Assembly (NCBI GenBank): GCA_029964075.1
Contig: CM057136.1
Location: 4,402,001 to 4,466,000, forward strand
Length of the DNA stretch: 64,000 nt
DNA from: Patiria pectinifera
Taxonomy: Eukaryota > Echinodermata > Asteroidea > Valvatida > Asterinidae
Direction: 5' to 3'
Shown here: positions 23,659 to 34,705 of the stretch, piece after piece
Layout: every line of letters starts with the position of its first letter
How positions within the stretch are numbered: position 1 is the stretch's first letter
The notes under the pieces: generated by a model
Seen by the model: the letters and a program-made list of their open reading frames with translations, nothing else
What the model was told of the DNA's origin: nothing
Database searches by the model: none
Program-made: the position numbers and the translations under genes

Positions 23659-25536
23659 ATGTGCATGAGTCCGGTGAAACGACCCAGGCCAATCACCTAC
23701 AGGAACTACTCTCCGTCAGCCTTAACCAAAGCATTCCATTTGGTTATTGAAGAGAATAGGTCCATTGAGGCTGCTGCAAAAAAAATGTGGCGTTCCCGTG
23801 ACAACACTGAAGGATCGAGTCAAAGGCCGAGTTGACCCGGAAACTACCAAGTCAGGACCAGCTCCCTTGTTTACCCTTGAAGAAGAGGCAAAATTTGTGG
23901 AACATCTCAAGAAGATGGCCGTAATGGGTTATGGGTACAGGAGGGCTGAAGTTGTCGACATAGCTACCTTGTATGCTGTCAGTCTCCACAAACGGCAAGC
24001 AGGACATCCATTAACCCTCAGATGGTTCAGAATTTTCGTGGGAAGATGGCCGGAGCTTCATGTGAAAAAACCACGAAGTTTGGACATACATGTATACAGG
24101 GCAAAAGCTACATCTGAGGAAGTTGTCAAGGCATATTTCACTGAGCTGGACAGGATAATGACCACGTACAAGCTAAAAGATGCCCCTGAGAGAATCTACA
24201 ATATTGATGAAAAGGGACTGAGGCAAAATCATTCTCCACCTCATATCGTCAGTGCGTCCAAGAGCACAGTTGCTGTCACTACAGGCAAGGGTTCTACTGT
24301 GACAATCCTTGGTTGCGGGCATGCCATTGGACAGCAACTTCCACCATATTTTGTATTTCCAGGACAGAGGATGAGACAAGAGCTTCTTCAAGGCTGCACT
24401 CCGGGTGCGAGCGGAACTGTTAGTGACAGTGGCTGGTCCAACTCTGAAGTTTTCATGGACTACCTCTCATCGCATTTTTTAAAGTATGTCACAGACAGCA
24501 GAGAGGATGAGCCCATCCTTGTCCTTTATGATGGACATTCTTCCCACATCTCCCTGCCATTGATTGACTGGGCAAGAGAACACAATATCTTGTTGTTTGT
24601 CTTACCAGCGCACATGAGCCACGTCCTGCAGCCAATGGATGTTGGATGCTTCGGGCCATTTGAGAAAATCTACAATTCAATTTGCCACCAACACATGCGT
24701 GCCCACTCTACAACAGGCATTGACAGATACTCCATCTGTGAACTTGCATGCAGAGCATACTCCAAGGCCCTATCCCCTGACAACTTACGAAGCTTGTTCA
24801 AGAAAACTGGCATCTATCCTTGCAACTATGAAATAATCGATGTCAGCATTTTCGAACCAGCCAAAGCACTAAATAAGACAGCAAGTGAGCTGACAGATTT
24901 GTCTGAACCCCAACCAGTTGGTCCACAAGGTGACGGCAGTGGCAGCCTCCCTCACTCAGACTCCTGTGATCTCAAAAAAAAAGAAGAGATCATAGGCCAG
25001 CGAGAGAAAGTACCAAGAAAGAGGAGATGTGTCTCTTCGGTGACATCGGGAAAGGCCATAACTGAAGAAGCAGCAAGGAGTTTGTTGAAACGTCACAGAA
25101 GAAGACATCAACCAGAAAGAAGAAATCCACCAAAAGGGCACAGAAAACAGAGTCTGCTGCCATGGCTACATCACAGAAGAAGACATCAACCAGAAAGAAG
25201 AAATCTACCAAAAGGGCAAAGAAAACAGAATCTGCTGCCATGGCTGCATCACAAGCCTGTGAGCCTGGACCAAGCCGAACAATCACATCCCGCCTTGACG
25301 TATCTTCTGATGAGGAAATTAACGAGGATGAGAAATGCTGTGTGTGTCACCGATACCGCCCTGTGGAACTTAAGGATTCACTCTATTTCACCTCATGGGC
25401 TCAGTGCATGTTCCAAAGCTGTTCACATTGGGTTCACCTCAAGTACTGTTGTAATGTCACACGACTACGACTGAAAGACACATTTTTTTGCCCATGCCAT
25501 GGTTTGCCATGCTTTCAGTCAACAACAGAAGAATAA
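23659..25536 (+). pseudogene. Pogo/Tigger-like DDE transposase with C-terminal PHD-like finger, two frameshifts
   Basis: A T-rich tract ending in ACAG precedes the first ATG (23,659), suggesting an upstream intron. The N-terminus reads TYRNYSPSALTKAFHLVIEE, a CENP-B/Psq-type helix-turn-helix. A shift in the A-run at about 23,777-23,784 changes frame before KCGVPVTTLKDRVKGRV, which completes that domain. The DDE_1 core follows, with likely acidic residues in YNIDEKG, LVLYDGHSSH and LQPMDVGCFGPF. A second shift in the Lys/Arg-rich region near 25,090 leads to a tail with CCVCHRYRP..CSHWVHLKYCC..FFCPC, a PHD-like zinc finger, ending at 25,536. A ~72-bp direct repeat lies at about 25,100-25,245. 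No terminal inverted repeats were identified. It could be a domesticated gene if the A-run shifts are sequencing errors. Confidence 0.85.
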
Positions 25537-26577
25537 TTTTAAGTTCTTTCCCAGTATGTGCTTGGTTATACTTGAAGATCCAAAATTCAGAAAAGTTTTA
25601 AAGTGGCAAAGTTTGTAAAAAAATATCTTTCAGTTAATGAACTTCTTTTCACATTCAAGAGGATTGTTCCCATTTTGCCAAAACTGAATTATTCATTACG
25701 ATGATGAAATTAATTTTCTTATTTATTATGAGGATAGTTTTGATGATTTGAAAAAGGAGGGGGGGGGGTGGGAAGGAGAATATAGCAGGAACCATGAAGA
25801 CCCAAGGAGAAGCAAAAGTCACTCCAAATTCCCCATCTCCAAAGTGGAGCAGATGGTGCCCAGGCCAGGGGGTACGTATTATTGGATCATAACAACAATG
25901 TTGAAAATGCAAACCAAAAAGTCTTTAGCTTATGAGCATTTTTGAGGAAGGGAAAACAAAAGATGAACCAATAAAAACATAGACGGAAGAATTTTACAGT
26001 GCCACACAACATTCCAGTAATTTCAGACATTTATTTTGCGTATGGTTTCACTGGGACACCTTACTCAACGCGACTGTCGAAAATAGGTTACGATGCTTAC
26101 TGTGCGGTGCGCCACGGACAGCAACAAACCAGGTAATTTCGCAAAAGTGACGGGAGTGATCAACATTCTCCAAGTTTATTCTATACGTCTGTGATATGAA
26201 TAAAGTGACCGAGACCTCTTTTGGTTTGATACTTTCGTTCAGAATGTTGGTCAGTTTGAGGAAAAGGCCTTTTATATCGCCGAAAACCGGTCACGCGAGG
26301 ATATGCATCATAAATACGGGTATTATTGGCAATACGAGGTATCCGGCATGGCAAGATTACCATATGCGAAGTTCACTAATTTTCCTCTGTATTGACTAAC
26401 AAGCCCCCAGATAGCAATTTCATGTCATCAAAGTCAATTTGAGCAGTGAGAAAATACAAGCATTTTCTTAGAAAACACTTAGAATTTTTCAGTCCACTCT
26501 CATAAAGTCATAGGGTTTGTACACAGAGTGTTGAGTGAACTTCGTATATGGAAATCTTTCCATCAGGCATGTCAGGG
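25537..26577. other. Intergenic DNA, no gene seen
   Basis: It probably includes the 3' UTR of the transposase just upstream. Frames are short and on both strands, and no domain or repeat termini are recognised. Confidence 0.4.
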
Positions 26578-26652
26578 TATATATTACTCCTAGAACTATG
26601 AGGCTCCACGAGCTCGTGGAGCCTCATCACAGTTCTAGGAGTAGGTATATAT
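26578..26652. repeat. Near-perfect 75-bp palindrome
   Basis: The left arm runs from TATATTACTCCTAGAACTATG through GGCTCCACGAG. The right arm (CTCGTGGAGCC..CAGTTCTAGGAGTAGGTATATA) is its complement with few mismatches and no loop at the centre (GAGCTC). Confidence 0.85.
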
Positions 26653-26997
26653 GCCAATTTGCTTTTAAATTCTCTTACAGCAGGCATCCAACTGGCATGA
26701 CTGGCATGACTGGGAATTTAAAAAAAAAACGAGGAAATTCCAAACCACACAAGACTTTGTACAAGTTACAACAGTGTTTTTCAATTTGTAAATGGCATTC
26801 ATGAGAAGTAAAAAACGAGGAAATCAGCAGACCAGAAGAAAAGTTGCATGCCTGTCTCTTAGAGCATAATCTACCCACCTTTGGTTCCGATTAATGGTGC
26901 TAACTCTCACTCTCAGCGCGAGTGTTGCAATTCTTTCCAAGGATATTGAGCAACAGTCAACCACCCCGATCAGCTGGCCGTGTTATTGTATGTAAAT

Positions 26998-27551
26998 GGT
27001 CCTACTAAAGCGCATCAACAAGCGTCAACAAGCGTCAACAATCCTCAACCGTCGTCAACGAGCGTCAACAAACTTTGTATAGGCTTTTGAACATTAAAAA
27101 CAGCTTTATATGGTAGAAAAAGCAATAAAGAACATCTTCTGCATATCAATTAAAGTTAATATTATTTTAAAACTTGGTTTTTTGAACGCGAAATGTACGA
27201 CGAATTGTCCATAAAGTTGGCCGCCATCTTGTTTGGATGGCGCTGTAGACTTCGCGCATGCGTAGTATGGCTCTGTACAATTCACGCATGCGTAGTACGG
27301 CTAGCTACACATAAACAAGATGGCGGCCAACTTTTATCGACAAATTCGCCGAACATTTCGCGTTCAAAAAACCAAGTTTTAAAATAATTTTAACTTTAAT
27401 TGATATGCAGAAGCTGTTCTTTATCGCTTTTCCTACCATATAAAGCTGTTTTTAATGTTCAAAAGCCTATACAAAATTTGTTGACGCTCGTTGACGACCG
27501 TTGAGGCTTGTTGACGCTTGTTGACGCTTGTTGACGCGCTTTAGTAGGACC
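26998..27551. mobile_element. Palindromic foldback MITE, 554 bp, ends GGTCCTACTAAAGCGC
   Basis: The arms (about 26,998-27,235 and 27,315-27,551) are almost exact complements. Each begins GGTCCTACTAAAGCGC followed by several copies of the decamer TCAACAAGCG. Then come a shared AT-rich block and AAGATGGCGGCCAACTT-type sequence next to a centre of about 80 bp carrying two GCGCATGCGTAGTA-type copies. No coding sequence and no obvious target duplication were found. Confidence 0.9.
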
Positions 27552-28762
27552 GGTTGTAAATTGCTTCATTGTGCGGTTTGGTGTCTGCCCCGGCCTCGAC
27601 TCCAGGGGCGCGGCGCGTGCTCGTGTTGCACCGAATCTTGTTATCCGCCGGGTTTCGAAATCCGAGCACCGAAACTTGGAATTCCAAGGTTCGTTACCGG
27701 ATCTTGAGATTCGGTGTTACGACGCCATGATACGTATCAAACGGTTGCTTTTAACGGCAAAGTGGGGGCGGTATAACCATGATAGTGGCGCGCGACAGGC
27801 GTGGCATGGCGCGCGGAGCCTGGAATGCGTGGCAGGGGAATTAGTGCCATCTGTTTCTTGTCATGTTATTGGCCTTGAGCGCGCGCTATGATCATGACTA
27901 GAGTACATCTTAGGTTGTGTTTTGGCATATGGTTAGTTATGGAATTGTTTCGGGTGCGGATCAGGGTCACCGTAAGGTCATTATTATTATTATTACTATT
28001 TTTATTATTATTCGAATCAAACGACATTATAAGATTACACATAACATGAAGGGAAAACACAAGAGCATAAACACTCGAATGAAAAAAAATACGACCAAAA
28101 AACAAACAACTTAATTATACAAACAAGATTAAACAAATAATAAGTACATGTGAGTTCAATAAGTTCATAGTTGTTAATACATAAACGAAACACTAAAATA
28201 TGCAAATGATAAAGACAGTGTAACATGCAAACAACAACAATTGATTCTTAATTGTATCATTTCATTATTTTTCCCCCATAATGTTGGCATTTGAAACGGT
28301 TATGACCTGCGGCAAAACAGGGACAATGTGTTCTTGTATGCTTAAAAACGTACTGTCCACGGGTATACATAATTATAATTATTTCCATATAGTTATTAGT
28401 TTTTGTATTGCCAACTTTTTTTCGGGACGAAACTCGGAATCAGCTTGGCAAGACGTGCATATTTAACTCCAAATACCGAGCAATTCAGCAATGGTACTAA
28501 GTTACTAACATAAGTGCATTCAAATTTTAAACCACAAGAAAAAAACACACAACATGGCTCTACTAATACTTGACTCTCGTGGTGTGAGCACCATTTGGGT
28601 TGAACTTGCCATCACTGTGATAAGCAATTTATTCATCAAAGACATTATGTTCAGGAGTCATTGCATGTATTTATCTGTAATTTTTTCCCATCAGAAATGT
28701 GCTCATACATCCAATTTGATATTCAAGCAATTCTTAGATTAAGAATTCTTAAATAAATATAT
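27552..28762. other. Intergenic DNA, no gene seen
   Basis: A GC-richer patch (27,570-27,890) gives an open plus frame without recognisable domains. The rest is AT-rich with TTATTA runs. Nothing else is supported. Confidence 0.4.
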
Positions 28763-29414
28763 AAATTACAAGTTTCGACGTGACGAAATTAGTAATCTTC
28801 ATACATGCACAGGATTCGGAAAAAAATGGGTGCTTGTCAATCCAATTGGCATTCACTTTGGCAAGTTATTTGTACTTGGCTGAAGAAATCTTTAAAAAAG
28901 TTACAAATTACAAGTTTCGGCGTGACGAAATTAGTAATCTTTATACAGTTACCGGATTCGGTAAAAATCGCTGCAAAAACACTAATTTTCTGGTCATATT
29001 TGTGCTAATAAATCTGATTGACGTTCACTTTGGCAAGTTATTTGTACTTGGCTCAAGAAATCGTAAAAAAAAACTTACAAATTACAAGTTTCGGCGTGAC
29101 GAAATTAGTAATCTTCCTTCTAAAACAGAATTCGGTACAAATCGCTGCAAAAACACTAATTTTCTGGTCATATTTGTGCTAATAAATCTGATTGACGTTC
29201 ACTTTGGCAAGTTATTTGTACTTGGCTCAAGAAATCGTAAAAAAAACTTACAAATTACAAGTTTCGGCGTGACGAAATTAGTAATCTTTATACAGTTACA
29301 GGATTCGGTATAAATCGCTGCAAAAACACTAATTTTCTGGTCATATATGTGCTAATATCTCTGATCGGCGTTCACTTTGCCAAGTTATTTGTACTTGGCT
29401 GAAGAAATCGTTAA
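28763..29414 (+). repeat. ~173-bp tandem repeat, four units
   Basis: Units start with AATTACAAGTTTCGGCGTGACG at about 28,763, 28,906, 29,080 and 29,253. The first is about 30 bp shorter. Each unit contains CTGCAAAAACACTAATTTTC and ends TTGTACTTGGCT(C/G)AAGAAATC. The open frame through the array is a repeat artefact. Confidence 0.9.
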
Positions 29415-29583
29415 AACCGAGCCCCTAGGGCATTGTGGGCGCCCGCGAAGTTATTTTTCTCGGCCGCTTACGATTTTCTCCCCATTATTCACGCGCCGAC
29501 CAGCGCCACCAACGATGTGAAAGATTTCACCCGCGTGCGCCATATTGCGACCGTGTGTGCGCCGCGCCGAATCTCGAGATCCG

Positions 29584-30095
29584 CAACCTCGTCCCCAGGG
29601 TGTCGAGCAGTACGCGCCCACCACTACCTGCTCTCTCACCCTGGTATTGGACATTTGCATGTGCAAGATTTTTGCAGACGTATGCAAATGAGGAACAGTC
29701 TGGTGCCTGGATATGCGTTAACATTAGCGTTTGTTTTTGTACGCGGTGTCTGGGGTAAAAACAGAGTCAATTCGTAGCAGCGCGAGCACGGCGTGAGTTA
29801 CGAAAACACGATTTTTGAAATCAAACTGTTACGATCTTATCAAGACAACATGCGGTATCATATTTCATATTAATATGAGCAAATTGGAAAGGAAATTAGT
29901 ATTTTCGAGAAGGCGTGGACGAATGATCGCGAAAACACGTACTGCACGTTGTGAATATATAGCACCAAGTACACGATAAAAATCCATTACTAGCCAATTG
30001 CGGTATCCAATCAGGATACAGGAAGAAAGTTTCCTATCCAGGGTTTACTATTGGAAACGCGGTTGGAAATAAAGTAAGCACTGGGGACGAGGTTG
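29584..30095. mobile_element. 512-bp TIR element, copy 1, with perfect 9-bp target duplication
   Basis: The ends are CAACCTCGTCCCCAG and CTGGGGACGAGGTTG. It is flanked on both sides by CGAGATCCG (29,575-29,583 and 30,096-30,104). A nearly identical copy is at 32,271-32,783. It has no coding capacity. A 9-bp duplication is typical of Mutator-like and some Merlin elements. Confidence 0.95.
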
Positions 30096-30104
30096 CGAGA
30101 TCCG

Positions 30105-31858
30105 ATGGTAGCAGACCAGTAAATAAACTTCCATTGACCCCAATGGTAAATGCTCCCACTTCAAAAATTCGGGAAAAATACTCACAACTCTCCAAGGTGT
30201 TCGAGACACACATCAAATTAAAGCTTATTTCATCATCTGTGGGCCATGAACTTGAGGGTTTATTAAAAACTAGTGCAGTGCCCGTCTAAAATGTGCATGT
30301 TCAGGAAACGCAAATTGCTTTGCCGCTGGTATAGGTTGCATACTTGCAGAGTTTTAGAGAACTGCTCGGGAAAACAACGCACGCAATTCAATGGTGTTGT
30401 TTTCACAGGTTGAACGCACACTTACATCAAAGTTTGTGCCAAGTTTGAAGTTCGACCACCTACAATGGTAGCTCAGTCGACTGCAAAAATAATGTGCCCG
30501 TGTACATACAAAAACATGGTATGCAGTGCTTTTCACCCATACTGGACAATGTATCGCCCTACAATGCACGTGCGCGTTCCCGTCCTTTTTGCATTGTTTG
30601 CGTCATATTGAGCACGCGCGCTTTAGCTTAAACATCACGTAAACAATTGAAAAGAACGGCAGTGCGTGGTGTTATGTTCTAAGCTGCCACGTTTGCCTCC
30701 GAAAATACTGCTTTTTTGCAGCTTTTTCGAGAACCGCTCGTCCATACCACTTCAAACTTGGCACTGCACATTCTGTGGCCCCGAGAAATACACCCGCCGA
30801 TTCTGAACTTCATACGGTGCCCGGTTCTGGAGATAATCGACGGACAGACAGACAGACAGAGATTCCTGGAATTATAGTAAGACTAGTGCAGTGCCCGTCT
30901 AAAATGTGCATGTTCGGGAAACGCAAATTGCTTTGCCGCTGGTATAAGTTGCATACTTGCAGAGTTTTGGAGAACTGCTCGTGCAAACAATGCACGCGAT
31001 TCAATGGTGTTATTTTCACAGGTTGAATGCACACTTACGAAACGTCGAAGTTTGTGCCAAGTTTGAAGTTGGACCACCTACAATGGTTGCTCAGTCGACT
31101 GCAAAAATAATGTGCCCGTGTACATACCAAAACATGGCATGCAGTGCTATTCACCCATACTGGACAATGTATCGCCCTACAATGCACGTGCGCGTGCCCG
31201 TCCTTTTTGCATTGTTTGCGTCATATTGAGCACGCGCGCTTTAGCTTAAACATGACGTAAACAATTGAAAAGAACGGCAGTGCGTGGTGTTATGTTCTAA
31301 GCTGCCACGTTTGCCTCCGAAAACACTGCTTTTTGCAGCTTTTTCGAGAAGCGCTCATCCAAACCACTTCAAACTTTGCACTTCACATTTCTTAGCCCCG
31401 AGCAAAACACCCGCCGATTTTCAACTTCATACGGTGCCCGGTTCTGGAGATAATCGACGGACAGACAGACAGACAGACAGAGATTCCTTGAATTGTAGTA
31501 TAGATATGGATGGAAACCGTGCACAGGACTTGGAGCTTGCAGTTCTGTGTAATTTTGATGTAATTTGGACCCTAAAAGCGCTCTACTTTGCAATGAAGTG
31601 TAGGCATCGTTTTTCAAAATGGCGATGGGCTTCAGGACTATTTTCAGGGGTGATCGTCTTCAGATGGAAATTTCTCCTAAAAGTCATCTGTTGACCCCCC
31701 GTAAATTGAACAGAATTTGAAAGATGATGAAATAAGCTTTAATTTGATGTGTGTCTCGAACACCTTGGAGAGTTGTGAGTATTTTTCCCGAATTTTTGAA
31801 GTGGGAGCATTTACCATTGGGGTCTGTGGAAGTTTATTTACTGGTCTGCTACACTGAT
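30105..31858. repeat. Inverted-arm structure enclosing a 613-bp direct duplication
   Basis: The block at about 30,105-30,243 reappears as its reverse complement at about 31,719-31,856 (shared: GTAGCAGACCAGTAAATAAA, CCAATGGTAAATGCTCCCAC, ACAACTCTCCAAGGTGTTCG). Between the arms a unit of about 613 bp, starting ACTAGTGCAGTGCCCGTC, occurs twice head to tail (30,269 and 30,882). Each copy closes with GACAGACAGACAGAGATTCC. No protein is recognisable. Confidence 0.85.
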
Positions 31859-32270
31859 CTCTATATAAAGACTGGATAGCTAATAAAGAGCCGCACAATG
31901 TACGAATTTGACTCCATATTGGTGAGACCGGCTGGTGATCTACAAAGGACAAGTTGCCGTTTTTATAGACAGCATGATTTCTTTTGTAACGTCGCGGTTC
32001 ACTTGACTTATATTTTGACCACCACCACTGACCAAGGTTATATCACTTTTTCGGCGTTTGGCAATGATAATCACTACGGAAATGTGTCCCTTTTTAAAAC
32101 ATCATAATATGTGTACGTGACCAAAATGCGCGTCAACTGTTGATACAACGCGCGCGTATTTACGCGTAGAACGTTCGTATTATAAGCGGCCATCTTCGTG
32201 AGACCGGGGGCGAATTGGTCAATATGCAAAGTCTTCTGTGTGAATGTTGTATGCATATCCGCTATCCAGT

Positions 32271-32783
32271 CAACCTCGTCCCCAGGGTGTCGAGCAGTAC
32301 GCGCCCACCACTACCTGCTCTCTCACCCTGGTATTGGATCATTTGCATGTGCAAGATTTTTGCAGACGTATGCAAATGAGGAACAGTCTGGTGCCTGGAT
32401 ATGCGTTAACATTAGCGTTTGTTTTTGTATGCGGTGTCTGGGGTAAAAACAGAGTCAATTTGTAGCAGCGCGAGCACGGCGTGAGTTACGAAAACACGAT
32501 TTTTGAAATCAAACTGTAACGATCTTATCAAGACAACATGCAGTATCATATTTCATATTAATATGAGCAAATTGGAAAGGAAATTAGTATTTTCGAGAAG
32601 GCGTGGACGAATGATCGCGAAAACACGTACTGCACGTTGTGAATATATAGCACCAAGTACACGATAAAAATCCATTACTAGCCAATTGCGGTATCCAATC
32701 AGGATACAGGAAGAAAGTTTCCTATCCAGGGTTTACTATTGGAAACGCGGTTGGAAATAAAGTAAGCACTGGGGACGAGGTTG
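32271..32783. mobile_element. 513-bp TIR element, copy 2, with perfect 9-bp target duplication
   Basis: It has the same ends as copy 1 and is flanked by CTATCCAGT (32,262-32,270 and 32,784-32,792). The interrupted target, read across the insertion, resembles the inverse of 31,846-31,886. So the element landed in one arm of a further inverted repeat. Confidence 0.95.
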
Positions 32784-32952
32784 CTATCCAGTCTTTATAT
32801 AGAGATCAGTGGTCTGCTACCACCAGCTACCAGCGCGTGTGCAGTGTTTCTGAAGGGCGCCCTCTTCTAATTTCTGGTGGGCGAACTTTAAAGACTGCCC
32901 GAGTTAGAAAGAGGGGCGGGGCAATCACGTTTTCAATTAATGCACGAAGCTA

Positions 32953-33172
32953 CAGTGGCGCACCCAAGGGGGGGGGGAGTAGGGGAGAAGGGCGGATACC
33001 AGACTTTGCCATTGGACGTGGGGGTAGTACAGGGTAAATATTGACCTTTTTTGACCCGCAAGGGAGGAGGAAATAGGACCAAATCCCCACTCTCCCACCA
33101 GACAAAACTCCCAGGGAGGGGTATGGCGCCAACCCCCAAACATCTCTCGTCTTGAAGATCTCTCTCTGTCCA
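32953..33172. repeat. Left inverted repeat bracketing the Polinton-like element
   Basis: About 180 bp (about 32,978-33,165) match the reverse complement of 45,546-45,725. Shared blocks include GGTATGGCGCCAACCCCCAA, CCCCACTCTCCCACCAGACA and TACAGGGTAAATATTGACC. The outer end here reads CAGTGGCGCACCC followed by a G-run, a typical transposon terminus. Confidence 0.8.
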
Positions 33173-33249
33173 GGTACCATATCAAAACCCTTACCCTTTT
33201 CCTTTTGTGAATATTAACCAGCAACCATGGATAAACGTTTCATAGAGAC

Positions 33250-33335
33250 GGATAGCTAGACTGGCTCCCGCGAAGAGCCACTTGATTGTTTTATCTTATA
33301 TATGGCTCCCGCGGGGAGCCACTTGATTGTTTTAT
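33250..33335 (+). repeat. Two copies of a ~43-bp hairpin-bearing unit
   Basis: TGGCTCCCGCG(A/G)(A/G)GAGCCA, a hairpin, followed by CTTGATTGTTTTATC occurs twice in tandem just inside the left inverted repeat. The function is unknown. Confidence 0.7.
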
Positions 33336-33529
33336 CCTGACGTCAATGCTCTGTGTAAGGTTGACTGATGTATTTGACGATATCTGGTGGCCAGACTCAT
33401 TTTTTGTTGACATGGTTCCCTGAGAAAGTCAGATACCTTTGTTCATCAGGTACAGATCCATGAAGCGTAATAAATAAAAAACATTATTTAAAAAAATTAA
33501 TCATTTATAATAAATGAATCTTTTCAGAG

Positions 33530-34006
33530 TAAAAACCCTGAGCTATCTGATAAAACAGATCAATGCGATCACCATATAATCATCGAGAATGTTTTTTTAG
33601 TTTGTGAAACGTGCGGTGAAATAGTCTCACGTTACTTTGATTTTTCGGCAGAAAATACGCAAGAAGATCGTATCAATTGGTCAATTTTAAAAAGAAATAC
33701 AAGAAAAACTGTGGAGAAACTTATTTTTTTTCTGTGTGTCCAGAGCAAGACTCAGAAGATGTCCAAGAAACAATCAATAAATATAACGAGCTCGTTAATT
33801 ACAAAACATTGAGAGGAAACGGATGCGTTAAACGGTCGTTAATAGCATCGTGTTACCATCACGTCGTTGGATTAGACAAAGAACGAGTTAGAGATTTATT
33901 TAAAGTGACTCAAAATCAATTTAATAAAGCACTACAAAGATACGATGACCACTGCAATAAAGGCGGGGCCGAGGGTGACGCCCTAAGAGGTGAAATAGAG
34001 GTATAA
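33530..34006 (+). pseudogene. TFIIB-like transcription factor of the viral relic (frameshifted)
   Basis: One frame (about 33,530-33,720) encodes CDHHIIIENVFLVCETCGEI, a Cx2H..Cx2CG zinc ribbon like the N-terminus of TFIIB, followed by FDFSAENTQ. The overlapping next frame (33,677-34,006) encodes LRGNGCVKRSLIASCYHHVV and VRDLFKVTQNQFNKALQRY, which resembles a TFIIB cyclin-fold repeat. The frame change falls in the T-rich stretch near 33,725. It is shorter than cellular TFIIB, as only about one cyclin repeat remains. No in-frame ATG precedes the ribbon; an upstream TTTTCAG could be a splice acceptor or a further break. Family B-type factors are known from large DNA viruses. Role and assignment are inferred from motifs only. 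Confidence 0.55.
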
Positions 34007-34030
34007 CTCGGTGGATCGCTTTAATAATGT

Positions 34031-34670
34031 TTATTTACCGAGAATTTGAACTTGTAAGTTTTTCGATAAGAGATTTTTTTCCCTTTGCCAGCCGTTCGTA
34101 CCGTCTACCCGTTTTTTAACTTCTTTTTCAAAGTCTGTACCGTTTTTAATTTTTTGAAGCTTTGTGCTGGTCTTTGTTCTAATATTTTGCTTAAGCTCGT
34201 TAAATTTTGCGAGCTCTCTCGTAATCAATATAAACTCTTCGTGCGATATATCTCCGTCGTTGATGGCTTGAGACACGTATTCTTCAATCGTGTTAAGTTT
34301 TGAGTCTGCTAATATTTTAATCTGGTCGTGCTTTTTCAGCTTGGCGGATAATCGCTTAGACGCGATTCTAAGCAGAATATCTACACCGAAAGCGCCTATA
34401 AACGTTCCTTCTAGCACCAATCCAACGGGGGCTGATATAACACCCGAGAGAGCGGGAATACTGACAGCCCCGCTATAGCCCCCAATCCTTCTAATCCTAG
34501 CTCTACATAATTAATAGTGTCGATCATTCTCTTTGTTTTTTTTTATAAGTGCACTCTCAGTGGTCTCTCTCTTTCAAGATTAAAGATCGAATCTCTTCAA
34601 TCTTTTTAAGTCTGTACACTTTTGTTTCTTCGTTACTATGTAATTGGAGTACATCTCCAGAAATATCGGG
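34031..34670 (-). pseudogene. Conserved membrane-associated protein of Polinton-like elements (frameshifted)
   Basis: Three minus-strand pieces in different frames follow each other: TKKQKCTDLKKIEEIRSLIL (about 34,650-34,560), IDTINYVELGLEGLG from an ATG at 34,527, and a C-terminal part with GAFGVDILLRIASKRLSAK, LADSKLNTIEEYVSQAIND and HEEFILITRELAKFNELKQN ending at 34,031. The middle is hydrophobic (Ala/Gly/Val-rich) and the ends are charged and helical. I recall similar ADSKLNTI..EEF..I..E proteins recurring in invertebrate genomes next to virus-like genes, but no function is known to me. Confidence 0.55.
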
Positions 34671-34705
34671 GTATAATCATGTTTTAATATAAAAAGATTT
34701 TAAAA

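Noticed and set aside
25162..25536. Separate small PHD-finger gene
   Set aside because: It directly continues the transposase in another frame after a repetitive stretch, and similar transposases end in such a finger.
28780..29313. 177-codon plus frame
   Set aside because: It runs through the 173-bp tandem array and repeats itself.
29433..29777. Plus-strand gene of about 110 codons, with a similar frame at 32,198-32,465
   Set aside because: The shared part is the first third of the 512-bp TIR element; the frame is not maintained over the element or its flanks.
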